Source of the DNA: Agelaius tricolor
Lineage: Eukaryota > Chordata > Aves > Passeriformes > Icteridae
Length of the DNA stretch: 64,000 nucleotides
Direction of reading: 5' to 3'
NCBI GenBank assembly: GCA_023055355.1
Contig: JALJCS010000004.1
Span: forward strand, 22,139,744-22,203,743
Each line of letters opens with the position of its first letter. Position 1 is the first letter of the stretch. Below the pieces are notes generated by a model that saw only the letters and a list, made by a program, of their open reading frames with translations, had not been told where the DNA came from and did no database searches. The position numbers and the translations under genes were made by a program. Positions 37,231 to 48,755 of this stretch are shown piece by piece.

Positions 37231-38471
37231 GGTTAGATGGTTACTTTTTTGGGCACTAATCTTCCTATAGGGGTGCTTTCCAAGTGTCTGAGTTTGGTGT
37301 TTGAGACACAACTGCAGAGGAACATATATAGGTGCAGGGGAGCAAGAAGACATTTAATTGTTTATCTTTCACCAGGTAGTGAGGTAGAGCTGAAGTTGTG
37401 TTTCAGATAAAGGAATGTTTTACCCAGGAACATAAGTATGAAGACACGAGTGATCACAAGCCATAGCAATATACAGTTGATTTATTGGAATCAAATTAGC
37501 AATCAAAAAAACTATTGGATTCTTTACTCATTGATTAACTGAACAAGTTCGTGTCTAATTCTACAGTGGATGAACTTTTAACTAATAGAGCTTCATACAG
37601 AAAATGGTTAGAGTTTCAAAATATATCACAAAGTCATAAATACCTGCAAGTGTCAACATTTGTTTAGGAAATAAATATTAAAATGACAAAAGACAGGGAA
37701 TTTATTTGATGATCCTTAAAAATGTATGACAGTTACTTCTTCACCCTTTAATCACTCCTTCTTCTTTCACTTTATGTCATAGTCCATGGAATGTAGTTTT
37801 TATTGCACTTTTTTTCTTAAATTTGTTTAAAGAACAAAAGAATAAATAACTGCTCAAAGCTGGAAAGAAGATTTTTTTGAAATAAATACAGAGCTCTTTT
37901 GCCAAAACATGACTTTGTTATACAGATTACAGATTACCCTGGTTATCTCCTACGCATTTGTAAAGCCAAAACCTTAATATTTTATAAAAACAATATATTG
38001 AGCGATGTCTGATTGTGTCCTTTGTCTTCATATATCAAGAGTGAGACAGGAGTGGTTAACTCATGAATAGGGTTGGCTGCTTTACCCTTCCAGAGCCATT
38101 CCATTTCTCTTCACATATGAAGATAAATGTTGCAACAGAGCTTGCTCATCAGATGTAATATATAATGCATGTATTCTTTTCTGCATGCCACTCTTGACGA
38201 CTAGAATGGCTTGAAATGACAGGCACAGAAAATTAAAAGCTCTTCAGAGTAGGGGAGTAATGGGTTTTGAAGAGAGTAAAACTTTTGATGAGTTGACAAT
38301 ATTTCATCTGTGAAATAAAAGCAATTTTACTTTGACATAGTGAAAGGAAGACTATTTATGTCTCTTATGATGTAAATATACACAGCTTGCATACAAGTTC
38401 AAGTTAAATTATTTGAGCTACACTGATGGCTTTGAAGACAGAGCTAGTCTAAGAACATTACTTGTTCAGTA
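37231..38471. other. Unique sequence, no gene recognised
   Basis: No exon-like or repeat sequence is identified up to the start of the CR1 copy at 38472. Confidence 0.45.
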
Positions 38472-39487
38472 TTATGGGGCCTGATGCGATTCATCCAAGA
38501 ATCCTCAAATAACTGTTGATGTCATCTCAAAACCTCTTTCAGTAATATTTGAGCAGTATTGGGAATCCATAGAGGTTTCAGCTAACTGAAAGATGATGAA
38601 CATTGTCTTGATTTTCAAGGACAAGTAGGAGGGCCCTGGAAACTCCTGGAAACCAGGAGGGCCTGTCAGTCTCACTGCCTGGTAAAGTTATGGAGAAGAT
38701 TATTCCGGGGGTACTGAAAACCACCTGGAAGACAACACAGTCATTGGTCACAGCCAGCATGAAGGAAAGTCCTGTTTATCAAATCTGATTTTCTTTTAGG
38801 AAAAGCAAAGATAAGCCACCTAGTTGATCTAGAGAAGCCAGGTGGTTGTAATCATTTTGGATTTCAGTAATGGCTTCTATATCATCTCTCACAGGACCCT
38901 TCTGAACAAAATGTGCAGCCCTCAGCTGCATAAACACATGGGATGGGTGAGCAACTGGGTCACAGGTCAGGCACAAAGGGTTACAGTGAATGGGGTGACA
39001 GCAGACTGGGGACCTGTCGCTGGTGAGGTTTCACAGGGCTCCATCCTCAGCCCTCTGCTCTTCAATGTCTTCATTAACAACCTGGGGAAGACATGTGAGG
39101 AGCAACTGAGGTTATTTGGTCTGTTCAGCCTGGAGAAGAAGAGATTGAGAGGAGTCATCGCTGCAGTTTCAACTTCCTGCTGAGAGGAAGAGGAGGGGCA
39201 GACACTGATCTCTTCTTTCTGGTAACAGGACCTGAGGGAATGGCCTGAAGCTGTGTCAGGGAGATTTAGGCTGGATGGTAGAGAAAGGTTCTTCACCCAG
39301 AGGGACAGGAACAGGCTCCCCAGGGAAGTGGTCAGAGCACCAGTCTGACAGAGTTTGAGAAGCATTCAGACAATGCTCTCAGGCACAGGGCACAACTCCA
39401 GGGGATGGTGCTGTGCAGGACCAGGAGCTGGACCCAATGATCCTTGTGAGTCTCTTCCAACTCAGCTTATTGTGTGATTCTGTGATA
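38472..39487 (+). mobile_element. CR1 LINE fragment, sense, internal deletion inside the RT domain
   Basis: The 5' truncation lies in the reverse transcriptase fingers: GPDAIHPRILK begins near 38475. Further on are a PG...TVIGHSQ...ESPVYQI-like stretch, then VVILDFSNGFYIISH (the FDTVSH-type palm motif, mutated) near 38850, the PVAGEVSQGSILSPLLFNVF motif near 39015-39080 and FINNL. It then jumps directly to LFGLFSLEKKRLRG near 39115-39155. The missing piece is about 0.5 kb and includes the catalytic ADD-type motif. The 3' UTR follows ('gagatttaggctgga', 'ttcttcacccagagg') and ends 'attgtgtgattctgtgat' at 39487. Frameshifts and stops lie before 38842, while 38842-39183 is open across the deletion junction. 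The copy is inactive. Confidence 0.93.
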
Positions 39488-40256
39488 CATAGCATGATAT
39501 TGGCTGGTATTCTTAGTGTGACAGTGATATTTGCTAACTCTAACCTCAAGACCTTTACGTACTTTGCTGAAGTTGATCTTAAATACTTGACATGCTGTTT
39601 TAAAAAGTGCCTAGAAATACTTTGCTGGTTGGATAAAGGACATATATTCATAATTTTAAAATGTAAAGAAAATTGGGAAGTGTATCTGTCAAATGAAAAT
39701 TTGACTATAATCAGAAGTTTTCAAAGAAAAATAAATAGCTTATTTTTATCAATCAAGAAGGCTTCAATACTGTGATTTTCAGATTTATAATTGCAACAGA
39801 TATAGCACCTTTAAATACCATCATATTATAGTGAGACCTATGAAAGCATAGTCATGTCACAATCTTTAAGAATAGTTGTACTTTTGTGTTTTAGGTACCT
39901 GTGCTTAAGAAAACTCAGCACTTCTTTTTTTTTTTAACCATATAATATATGTGTTGCTTTGGAAAATTTCATAAATTCAAGGCTCTAAGTAATTGGAAGT
40001 TTGGTGTATCTTTATGCAGAAGCATAAACAGATCGTATAAATTATTTGTGTTTTATTTGCTGTCTGTGTTTGTCTCTTGATAAATAGGAGTGGTCAGCTG
40101 CTAAGCAGAAGGACTTGGCTATTTGAGGAAATGAAGTTATCAGTAAATAAACAGTATATTTTTTTCTTTGAGCTTTTTGCTATGCTTTTGCTATCAGTCC
40201 TCTCCCTCCTCATGCTGGGAGGGGCAGGCAATATTTTGCAAAATTTTCACCACTTT
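39488..40256. other. Unique sequence between two CR1 copies
   Basis: No recognised feature. A T-run lies near 39925-39935. Confidence 0.45.
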
Positions 40257-40392
40257 TCACAGAATCACAGAATATTCAGAGTTGGAAGGGACTCACAAGG
40301 ATCATTGAGTCCAACTCTTAAAGTGAATGGCTAATACAGGGAAGGAACCCATGAATGTGGCTTTATTAGTGCCATGCTCTACTTAATCAAAG
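40257..40392 (-). mobile_element. Short CR1 3' tail, antisense
   Basis: On the plus strand it opens with 'tcacagaatcacagaat' and 'gttggaagggactcacaagg', then 'tgagtccaactctta' and 'ggaaggaacccatgaatg'. This is a severely 5'-truncated CR1 of about 135 bp, well preserved and probably among the younger insertions here. Confidence 0.92.
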
Positions 40393-43300
40393 CCTCTTTA
40401 CTGTGTATATGTTAAAAAACATAAAGGATTTTATACTGAAATCATGAGCATCTTTCAGATATTTTTTACAGAAATACCCATATCTTGTCTACTCTTTAGG
40501 ATGCAAATAATGAGCACACATGGTAGTCTGATTTAAATACACAAACTTGTAGAAATAGCTTAGGCATCTTTATTTAGTACTTTCCATTAGTTACTCAAAT
40601 TTAACTGATTATGATTGGTCTACCAATTATAAAATAATAATTCATTACCCCCAGTGTATTTCACTTCAGAAATATTATTTTAATTGGATAAAAACATTGT
40701 GAAGTAGTTAAAAAAACTCAAGAATGCAAATACACCTTTATGGATGAAGAAATTGAGGATGACTTTTGAGTTGTGGCAACCTGCAGCCTGCAGAGCATGC
40801 CTACAAAGTTGCCTACAAAGTATGTGGGCCTCTGTCTGTCTTCACAGATGGGAAGTTCTGTTCTAATGGAGCAGTTGAAACCCTGGAGGTTTTAACCCAG
40901 TTAATGTATGAAACATGTTGATAATACCATGCAAATTTTAGACCTCTTTTATTCCTGCATTACATTTTAGGCATGATAAAATCATCACTTTGGACAAAAT
41001 CAATATTTTTTTATAAATCTACTAATATCACACTACCCTTAAGATAACCACTTGCATCCTCAGATTGGTCTTGGCATTGTTTTTGATGAGTTTTGTGCCT
41101 CATATCATAGGCATATAATACTGAAAGCTCCCTCTTTTTTTATGCATAGCTTGTGTCTTGGCAAAGAGCATTTGTACTTTCAAGGCAGCTGGGTAGGGAA
41201 TGCTCCAGTTCTGGCCTTTGGTTTGCATGCACAGAGACAGATTAATAGATGGTGTAGACACCTTGTCTTCATACAGGCAAGTGAGAATAAAACATTAATT
41301 TAGTAGTCCCAACACAGGGGTTTTTTTGTGACAGCTAAACCTTGCTCCCACACCCACAACAGGTTATCTTTCTAGATTCTGTTGCATTTGAGAAGCTGCA
41401 TAACTGTGACATAGGTCAATGGAAGAGAAAAATATTTTTCTCCACACTAAGAAGCCTTTTTGTATTATCAGCACTTTCATATGGTACAGGTTTTTTCACT
41501 GAAATATATAAAAAAATGGAAAGGAAGCAGAATTTTCTTGATACAGAAAATGTGTGGGTTTTTATAACACTACATAATCATCAGCTGGTCCATATCTTAA
41601 TTTTATTTTGTCCTTATTGAAGAAAAAAGAAAATTGGATTAAGATTTTACTTCAGTTGGCACTTCCATGGGCAAAAGGGAAATTTCCTTGTATTGATTTT
41701 CAGATGCAGCTCCCTATTCAACACAATTTGCTTCCTGTAGTAATTGGTATGGAATCAATATGTTTTATGAACCTCTCAGCCCACATCCCAAATGCACTTG
41801 TTTAAATAGACATTTGTTTAGGTATTAAAAAGGATCTCTAAACTCTTTGAAGGATTCTATATGAAAAGGAATCAGAAAATACTCATTCCCTGAAATTCAA
41901 ACAGGGATAAACCATCTCAAAGCAAGAAAAGGAAAGCACAAGTTTATTATAAAATCATTCCAGTTTATGTTCCTAATACGTTTTTATGGAAAACCAAATG
42001 AATCATCTTATCTTTTATTTGTGAGGAGAAGCTTGGAGCAGCTGCTAAGCGTTCCTCAGATGCAATGTACATTTAGAGTGGTTGGACACTTCTGATTGGT
42101 TTTCAGGCTGGCCTGCAGTTGTTATGCTTCCTTACAAGATGTATTTGCTCAAGGAGTCCAGTCGTCATGCTAAATAAAATCATTCACTTTGGTCGGCAAA
42201 TATTGACTCAAGCTGTTATGCTTTTATGTATTTCAGAGACTCACAATGTTTGAGAGCTCAGCAAGCAAACAAGAACAGGTACAGGAAGTTATTGTGATGT
42301 TTTGGACTCATGTTTGTTTTTCTACTGCTGATGTATGTTCTCCATTTTATGTGGCTTGTTGCTAATGACCTTGCTATATAGTGCACTGTGGCTGATAAGG
42401 CCAAAGGCTTCAATAGAATACAAATACATTTCACATTTCCACTTGAAGAGTTTAGTTTAATTGTGTTTTTAAATGTACTGTACCCTAAAGGCGCTCTCTC
42501 CTCTGTAATGTACTTTCTAGAAATAAAAGCTTGTGAAGAATAGAATTTACAATGGGGTAAGGTGTAATGGACAGTTTTCTATTAATTTAGAGCTGTGTCC
42601 AATATCATCACTCAGCACAAATCTAAACAATTCTGAGCTATGGAGGAAAATTAAAAAGGGATCAGAAATGACTTTTCTGAATGTCTGGTATATTCATTTT
42701 TCTGAGGGAAAGAAGCAAGGCAAATGCTGAAAAACCTCCTGAAGTTTCTTATATTTTACTGAAATATGTCACTCCAGAAGAAACAAGGTGATAGTCTGAA
42801 TTAAAATTAATCTTCAGAAGTCATTGTTGAAGTCAGCATTTTGCAGTACTGATCTTGAAGAACTGCTGCTAAAACAGCATTACTTAAAAAAAATTAAAGG
42901 AGTTTAGAAAATATGATATGCTTTAGTATGTTGGGTATTTTTTTTCAAAATCAAGCCATTATTTTGCTTTTTCATTGGTTGTTTGAAAGTAAATGGAATT
43001 TTCACTGCTAGCCTTGGGAGAGATGGCCAGAGATGGCAAGAGATGGAAGAACTAGGATGTTTTGGTAAAATTCTGGCCAATCCTGGCTTTAAGTTCCTGG
43101 TCTTAAAATAAGATAATTTATCTCACTGTGGGTTTAGTTTCTTTATTTAGCAACATATTGTGTGAAAATATGTTAAGGACAATTATCAAGTTTCTTTTTA
43201 TCAGGTGTCTATTAATGTTGCTAACTTTCTCCTGTTACCATTCTGGAGTTGAAATGCCATCTTTTTGGAACATCTAAGGAAAGCTTACACACAAGTGAAG

Positions 43301-43639
43301 GAGTTTGCATACATTCAGAGAAAGAGTTAAACATGAGGTATCCTTGGGGATTACAAAAGGGATGGCTCATGTCAAGTTCAGGGAGTCCCCCAAATGAAAG
43401 TGGTTGGAGACCAGGGAAGAAATATTGTGCCTGCCTTGTTCTTACTCTTCTCTGTTTCTTTTAGATGCTGCTCAAGACAGAATACAGGCCTATGTGTGTA
43501 AAAATATGAGTGTATCCAAATTACAGAATCCCATGAGAACTACCTGTGGAGTATCAGGTAGAAGCACATAAGTGTATTTTTGTTAAACATCCTAACTATT
43601 GTGACAGGAAAATTATGATTGAGAAAAAGTCTTATGGGG
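40393..43639. other. Unique sequence, partly enhancer-like, no gene recognised
   Basis: At 40795-40822 'gcctacaaag' is repeated in tandem ('tgcctacaaagttgcctacaaag' type), and at 43020-43048 an AGAGATGG unit occurs three times. The stretch 42030-42530 is free of repeats and has a mixed, non-random word composition like conserved noncoding DNA. ORFs are 92 codons or fewer. Confidence 0.4.
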
Positions 43640-44137
43640 GTTGGGCTGTGCTGTTCTGAGCCTACTTCCAGTTCCATCTCCTTTTGGAGCAAGTCCAGAG
43701 GAAGGTCACAAAAGTGATTAGATGGATAGAGTTGCCCTTTTAAACAGTAAGGCTAAGAGAATTTGGATTATTCATCCTGGAGAAGAAAAGGCTTTGGGTT
43801 GACCTACTTGCAGCCTTCCAGTAACTGAAGGAAGGCTCCAAGAAAGACAGAGAGGCTCTTTACAAGAGCATGTAGTGACAGGACTAGGCGGGGGTGGCTT
43901 CAAACTGGAGAGCAGGTTTAGATTAGATATTAGGAAGAAATTCTTTACTGTGAGAGTGGTGAAGCACTGGAACACGTTGCCCAGAGAAGCTGTGAATGCC
44001 CCATGCCTAGAAGTGTTGAAGGTTATAGGGCTCTGAGCATCTTGCTCTAGTGAAATTTGTCCCTACCAGTAGCAGGGGTAGGAACTCCATAATGATTAAG
44101 GTTTCTTCCAACCCAAGCCATTCTGTGATGCAATGAG
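43640..44137 (+). mobile_element. CR1 LINE fragment, sense, 5'-truncated
   Basis: Phrases include 'agcaagtccagaggaaggtc', 'ttcatcctggagaagaaaag', 'ttagatattaggaagaaatt', 'gcactggaacacgttgccca', 'gagaagctgtgaatgcccc' and a 3' end 'ccaagccattctgtgatg'. ORF2 is represented only by its last part. The antisense 67-codon ORF is a shadow. Confidence 0.93.
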
Positions 44138-46193
44138 TGAGCTAGGTGTATGTTCTCCTAGGTGATAAAGTTGAGGTGTGATATCTAAGCAGAATTCATT
44201 TATTTTCATTTATATTATATTGGCTGGTATGTGTCTAGCACAGAGCTGAGACATACACATGGCCCCATAATTTTGTGACACAGCAAAAGGAAGTAGCTTA
44301 ATTTCTGTACCGAATGTGGCTCTTCAAATTTTACATGTTCTGAAAGGTGAGGTTCCTTGAAAATAAGAGAATGGGAATGGAGAAGTTTAGGGCAAAATAA
44401 ACTGAATCTTCTTTCTAAGATAATTCCAATTTATATCTCTAGTGGATTTTGTAAAAAATACAAAATTGTGTAATGGCATAAGGAATAGCATGTTGAAATA
44501 ATTTAATCAGTGTACATAGGTTGTCAACAAAAACCATCACAGTAACTCCAAGTTGTTCACCTAATTAAGTTTGACCCAGAGGTGGAGGAGAAGCTTTGTG
44601 GTGTGGAGTTTCTTTGAAATACTATTTTCTTTTTTTGTTGTCAACATGTTAAATAGCACATTTTTAAACTAAGCACTTTGTCTGTGAAAATCTCATATGT
44701 TGTATTGTTTATTTCATAACTTTTAAAATTAGGAAAGGAAAGGCCCGTAATTCTTTTAAAAACTAAGGAGTTGAACAGTGACATTTTAAAATTCACATTT
44801 CAAATTATGAAATCAAAATGAGAAGTTATTTTATGATCTCTAGTAAAAAAAATCTTTGGAGTCATTGCTCTGAGAGCTTACTTTGTAGTTACAACACTTT
44901 ATCTGGCTAAATCTCTGTTTATTAGACAGGACGTACATAATTACCTAAAGTTCAGTGCCTGAGGCTTGATCACTCAGTTCTTTCTTTTTATGAACAAGCT
45001 GGTCTGTTCAAATATATGATTATAGCAACTTGGGGATTTCCACTCAGTAAGTTGGAAACTTCTGATTCACACTGAAATAGAACAGAAGTCAGAGGATATG
45101 ACTTTGCCCCACAGTTTCCTAAATAGGACAATTATAATGACATAATTTTCCAAAATTAAGTGCGTTAAAGAAGAAAGTTTTCTTAAGTTTAAACAAATGA
45201 CTATCAGTACATAATGTAACTACAGACAAACAGTTGCATGTTCCATATTAAATGGCTTTAGCAAGAACATAAAAAAATTATTTGCTTTTTATGTATCTAC
45301 ATGTGTTTTTGTGTCTTAAAGTTCAAGCTCTCTTAAATTTAAGCACCAGTTGTTGTTAGGAAAAAGTTTATGCAGCTCTGAGACTCCTAGGAGAAGAGGT
45401 TAGAGATGCATAGGTCTTCAGAGTCTTGTAAAAACACATCTCATAGAGAGCTAAAAGCTTCAGTGTTTTGGTGAGATGTCAGTTGTGAACAGTAACTCTC
45501 ACTACTGCAGCAGAACCGGAGGATATAAGTGGGGATCACAAACTTTACCAGATATAATCTAGCAAAATGTTGAAAACGTAAACCAAACTGGTATCTGGAA
45601 GGTTATTCAGTATAGGTTTGTGTGAAAAAGTGTTGGAGTTTTGTTTCACTTTTTATTTTGTTTTCCAGCAAATTTGGTTGATTCTTTACTGATATTCTGC
45701 TTATATTTTAATGCATATTTCTAAATTTATGCATGCTATGTCATAATTAAACTCCCTGTCTCTTCAAAAATTGCTCTTTCCCCATATGCCTAAAGATGAA
45801 TACAATTGCTTTGCTTCAACCTGAAATGAATAAATATATATGTATATTTAAAACTGAAAGGTTCCTAAAGGAGAAGCAATTCTATAGGCATGAAAATACA
45901 TGACAGCTCTGTAGTTGTGCCTTTTTTGAACTACTTTTCTAGAGTAAAAGTATCATCTCTGCTGTGGGTAGTAGTGGTGGTAATGCAACTTTTCAAGTTT
46001 CTTGTTATGAGTACGGTGACATAATTTGTACATAAACAAGCATGCAAAGCACTCAGTTTCAAAATACAGGTTGCTTGAGAAGATAAGGCTTAAAAAAGAG
46101 AAATAAATCTTACAGAAGATGCTTATCTGCACTCCTCTACTCCTCTCCCTATTCTTGGCAATTATATTATTTTCTAATTTGTTATGAGCTATT
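44138..46193. other. Unique sequence, no gene recognised
   Basis: AT-rich. A small hairpin TAAATATA-TATG-TATATTTA lies near 45833-45852. No other feature is seen. Confidence 0.45.
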
Positions 46194-46925
46194 ACAGAAT
46201 CATAGTATGCATAGGGTTGGAAGGGTCACAGAGTGTCATATGGTCCAACTTCCCTGCTCAAGCTGGGTCATCAAGAGCACCCATCACAGGACTGTGTCCA
46301 AACTGTTCTTTTACATTTCCACAGTGAGGGAGACTCCACACCTCCTGCTCAGGTGGAGCTTCCTGTCCATTGGTTTTGCCTGTTGTGTTTTTTTGCTCGG
46401 CACCACTGAGCAGAGCCTAGATCCATCCTCAACACTGTCCCTTCAAATACTTACACTGACAAGATCCTCCTCTCAGCTGTCTCTTCTCAAGGCTGAAAAG
46501 TCCCATCTTCCTCAGCCTTTCATTGTAAGAAAAATGCTTCTGTTCTTTAGTCATCTTTGTATCCCTTTGCTGGACTGCCTTCAAGAGCTCTTTGTCTCTT
46601 TTGTACTGAAGAGCCCAGAGCTGGACATGGAACTCCAGGCGTGCCTCACCAGGGCTGAGTAGAGGGGCAGAATCAGCTTCCTTGTCCTGCTGGCAGTGCT
46701 CTTCGTGATGCACCTCAGGACATTGTTGGCTTTCTTGGCCACCAGAGCACTGCTGGCTCATGGACAGCTTGTTGTCCACTAGGATCCTCCCAAAATCCTT
46801 CTCCACAGAGCTGCTTTTGAGCATATCAGACCCCAGCCTGTTCTCGTGCCTGGCGTTATTCCTCTCCAGCGCAGAATCCTGCATTTGCCTTTGTTGAATT
46901 TCAAATTCTTTTTAAGTAGACCTGT
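46194..46925 (-). mobile_element. CR1 LINE fragment, antisense, C-terminal ORF2 plus 3' UTR
   Basis: On the minus strand ORF2 starts near 46925 with KFNKGKCRILRW. It continues with DKLSMSQQC-type sequence, the WALQYKRDKELLKAVQQR stretch, LFSLEKRQLRG and then the 3' UTR, ending at 46194 in reverse ('agaatcatagtatgcatag' on plus). Several stretches remain open (151 codons at 46429-46884), but a frameshift separates KFNKGK from the rest. The plus-strand 151-codon ORF is a shadow. The copy is truncated at its 5' end by insertion. Confidence 0.93.
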
Positions 46926-47651
46926 AGAATTTAAATATAACTTATATATAAAAGCTAATTGAGACCTTTTCACCAAATGTAACTGCTGTAACAAGAACTT
47001 TACACAGTAGCAGTACTTAATAGCCAGTAAGCATTTGGACTGCATATTTTCCTTTCTTGAAGAAGGTTGAAGGGCATTACAAAGAGAAACCTCATTGGAA
47101 GGATGTCTAAGTCCTCAGTGGTACTCTAATCTTTCCCAACTCTTAGTAATATTTTTGTTGTGTGTCTGGGAACGGGATTAAAAATGTAAGTGAAGGGCTG
47201 GCATCATTCTCCACCAGAAAATACCTGATTCATTCCCACAGTCTTCTGTATGAAAGCACAGAGCATAAAGGAGATAATCTGAAGGGGCAGACCCCTCCTC
47301 TGCTACATGCCTTTCCATCCATGGGTTTTCAGCCTGTTGTCTCCCTCTAAATGTCATGTATTGTTGCCATCTTTGTCCTAATGATATAGTCTTGTGTTGG
47401 GGCAATGACAATCCTTGAACATAATTTATATTGTTGCTGTAACTCCATCAGCCTCAGCCTTACTCCAGCTTAAAGGCCAAGTCCAAGAAACAACAGCATT
47501 TGGATAAACAGAAACATTGCTTAATGGTATATGTCCCTTTTACAGTTGAAGAAGTACTCTTCCTCCTTTTGCCCATGCAAAAATCTTGATAGACTTGTTT
47601 CAAAAGGGATAGTTGAGCTACTGCTTAGCAGAATGCAAAGTCAAGATGGCT
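46926..47651. other. Unique sequence, no gene recognised
   Basis: ORFs of 62-77 codons on both strands near 47162-47411 overlap one another and look random. Confidence 0.45.
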
Positions 47652-47714
47652 AACAACAACAACAACAACAACAACAATAATAATAATAATAACAACAACA
47701 ACAATAATAATAAT
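47652..47714. repeat. (AAC)n/(AAT)n compound microsatellite
   Basis: Eight or so AAC units are followed by five AAT units, four AAC units and then AAT units again. The alternating blocks suggest repeated slippage at a point-mutated array. Confidence 0.95.
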
Positions 47715-47766
47715 TTGTAGTTGAGAATTGGTTAAGATCGACAGGACTGAAGAAGAAAAGATAGGG

Positions 47767-47842
47767 TTATGGAATCATTTACATAGAAAAAGACCTCTAA
47801 GGTCATTGGGTCCAAACATTATGCAGGTACTGCAAAAGCTAA
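47767..47842 (-). mobile_element. Short CR1 3' tail, antisense
   Basis: The plus strand shows 'ggaatcatttacatag', 'aaaagacctctaaggtca' and 'tgggtccaaac', a diverged CR1 end of about 75 bp. It sits 50 bp after the AAC/AAT repeat. Confidence 0.7.
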
Positions 47843-48517
47843 ATGCAACTTTACCTAATAATGTTTAAAGAGTAATGAGAAAGAAAAAAAAGAGAATGTT
47901 AACAGTACAAGATCTCAGAGTTTGTAAGCACACTATTTTTGCTTTTGTGAAGATACTGTTGAAAACATAAAAGAGGACTCATTCTCCAGTAGAAATTTGG
48001 TCCAGCATTCATCATGTGATGATGTTGCTGAATTAGAGCCAAAGTCTGTAACCTGCTAATGGAGATAAGTCTTCTTTATTTAAAAGGAAGTAGGTTTTCA
48101 TGGATATCATGAAGACAGACAAGTCTGTTTCCTCTGTGTTGCAGGAAGCACTAGTGTTCATGAGTACCAAGGGAAATTTTTATGTCCATGGCCAATGTTA
48201 GTTTACACTGTATTAGTGGTGAGTGAGGTCTGGACTGTGCTTGTAAAGTGACCATTCATATTGAAAGGATGTGATACATTGTAGAACTCTTTTTTTTTTT
48301 ACTTATTCACCATGTAATTAAAAAAGACTATTTGGAAATTTGCAATCTCTGTCATTTGACAGAAGAAACAATATCAGTTATTTAAGATGTACCTGGTGCA
48401 GTTCTCAGAACTTGCATATTAAGAAAGAGAAGATGGGGAAATGCCTATGTCTGGAACGTTGAAAGAGGTTACATATGGATTCTGGATTATACACCTTTAT
48501 AACAACTGGATAGAACA
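47843..48517. other. Unique sequence, no gene recognised
   Basis: A T11 run lies near 48290-48300. No other feature is seen. Confidence 0.45.
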
Positions 48518-48755
48518 AGGGAGGAAGGAAGGAAAGAAAGGAAGGGAAGGGAAGTTCCAGGAAGTTCCGGGAAGGGAAGTTCTGGGAAGGGAAGTTCCGG
48601 GAAGTTCCGGGAAGGGAAGTTCCGAGAAGAGGAGGGGAGGGAAGGGAAGGGAAGGGAAGGGAAGGGAAGGGAAGGGAAGGGAAGGGAAGGGAAGGGAAGG
48701 GAAGGGAAGGGAAGGGAAGGGAAGGGAAGGGAAGGGAAGGGAAGGGAAGGGAAGG
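48518..48755. repeat. (GGGAA)n polypurine array with GGAAGTTCC variants
   Basis: The 3' part, about 48638-48755, is roughly 23 near-perfect GGGAA units. The 5' part, 48518-48637, is a degenerate version mixing GGAAG with GTTCCGGGAA units. The plus strand is almost purely purine in the 3' part. Three long ORFs on both strands (108-127 codons, Gly-Arg-Glu or Pro-Ser-Leu repeats) are translations of this array and not proteins. Confidence 0.97.

Noticed and set aside
46207..46662. 151-codon plus-strand ORF
   Set aside because: Shadow of the antisense CR1 ORF2, which carries the recognisable motifs on the other strand.
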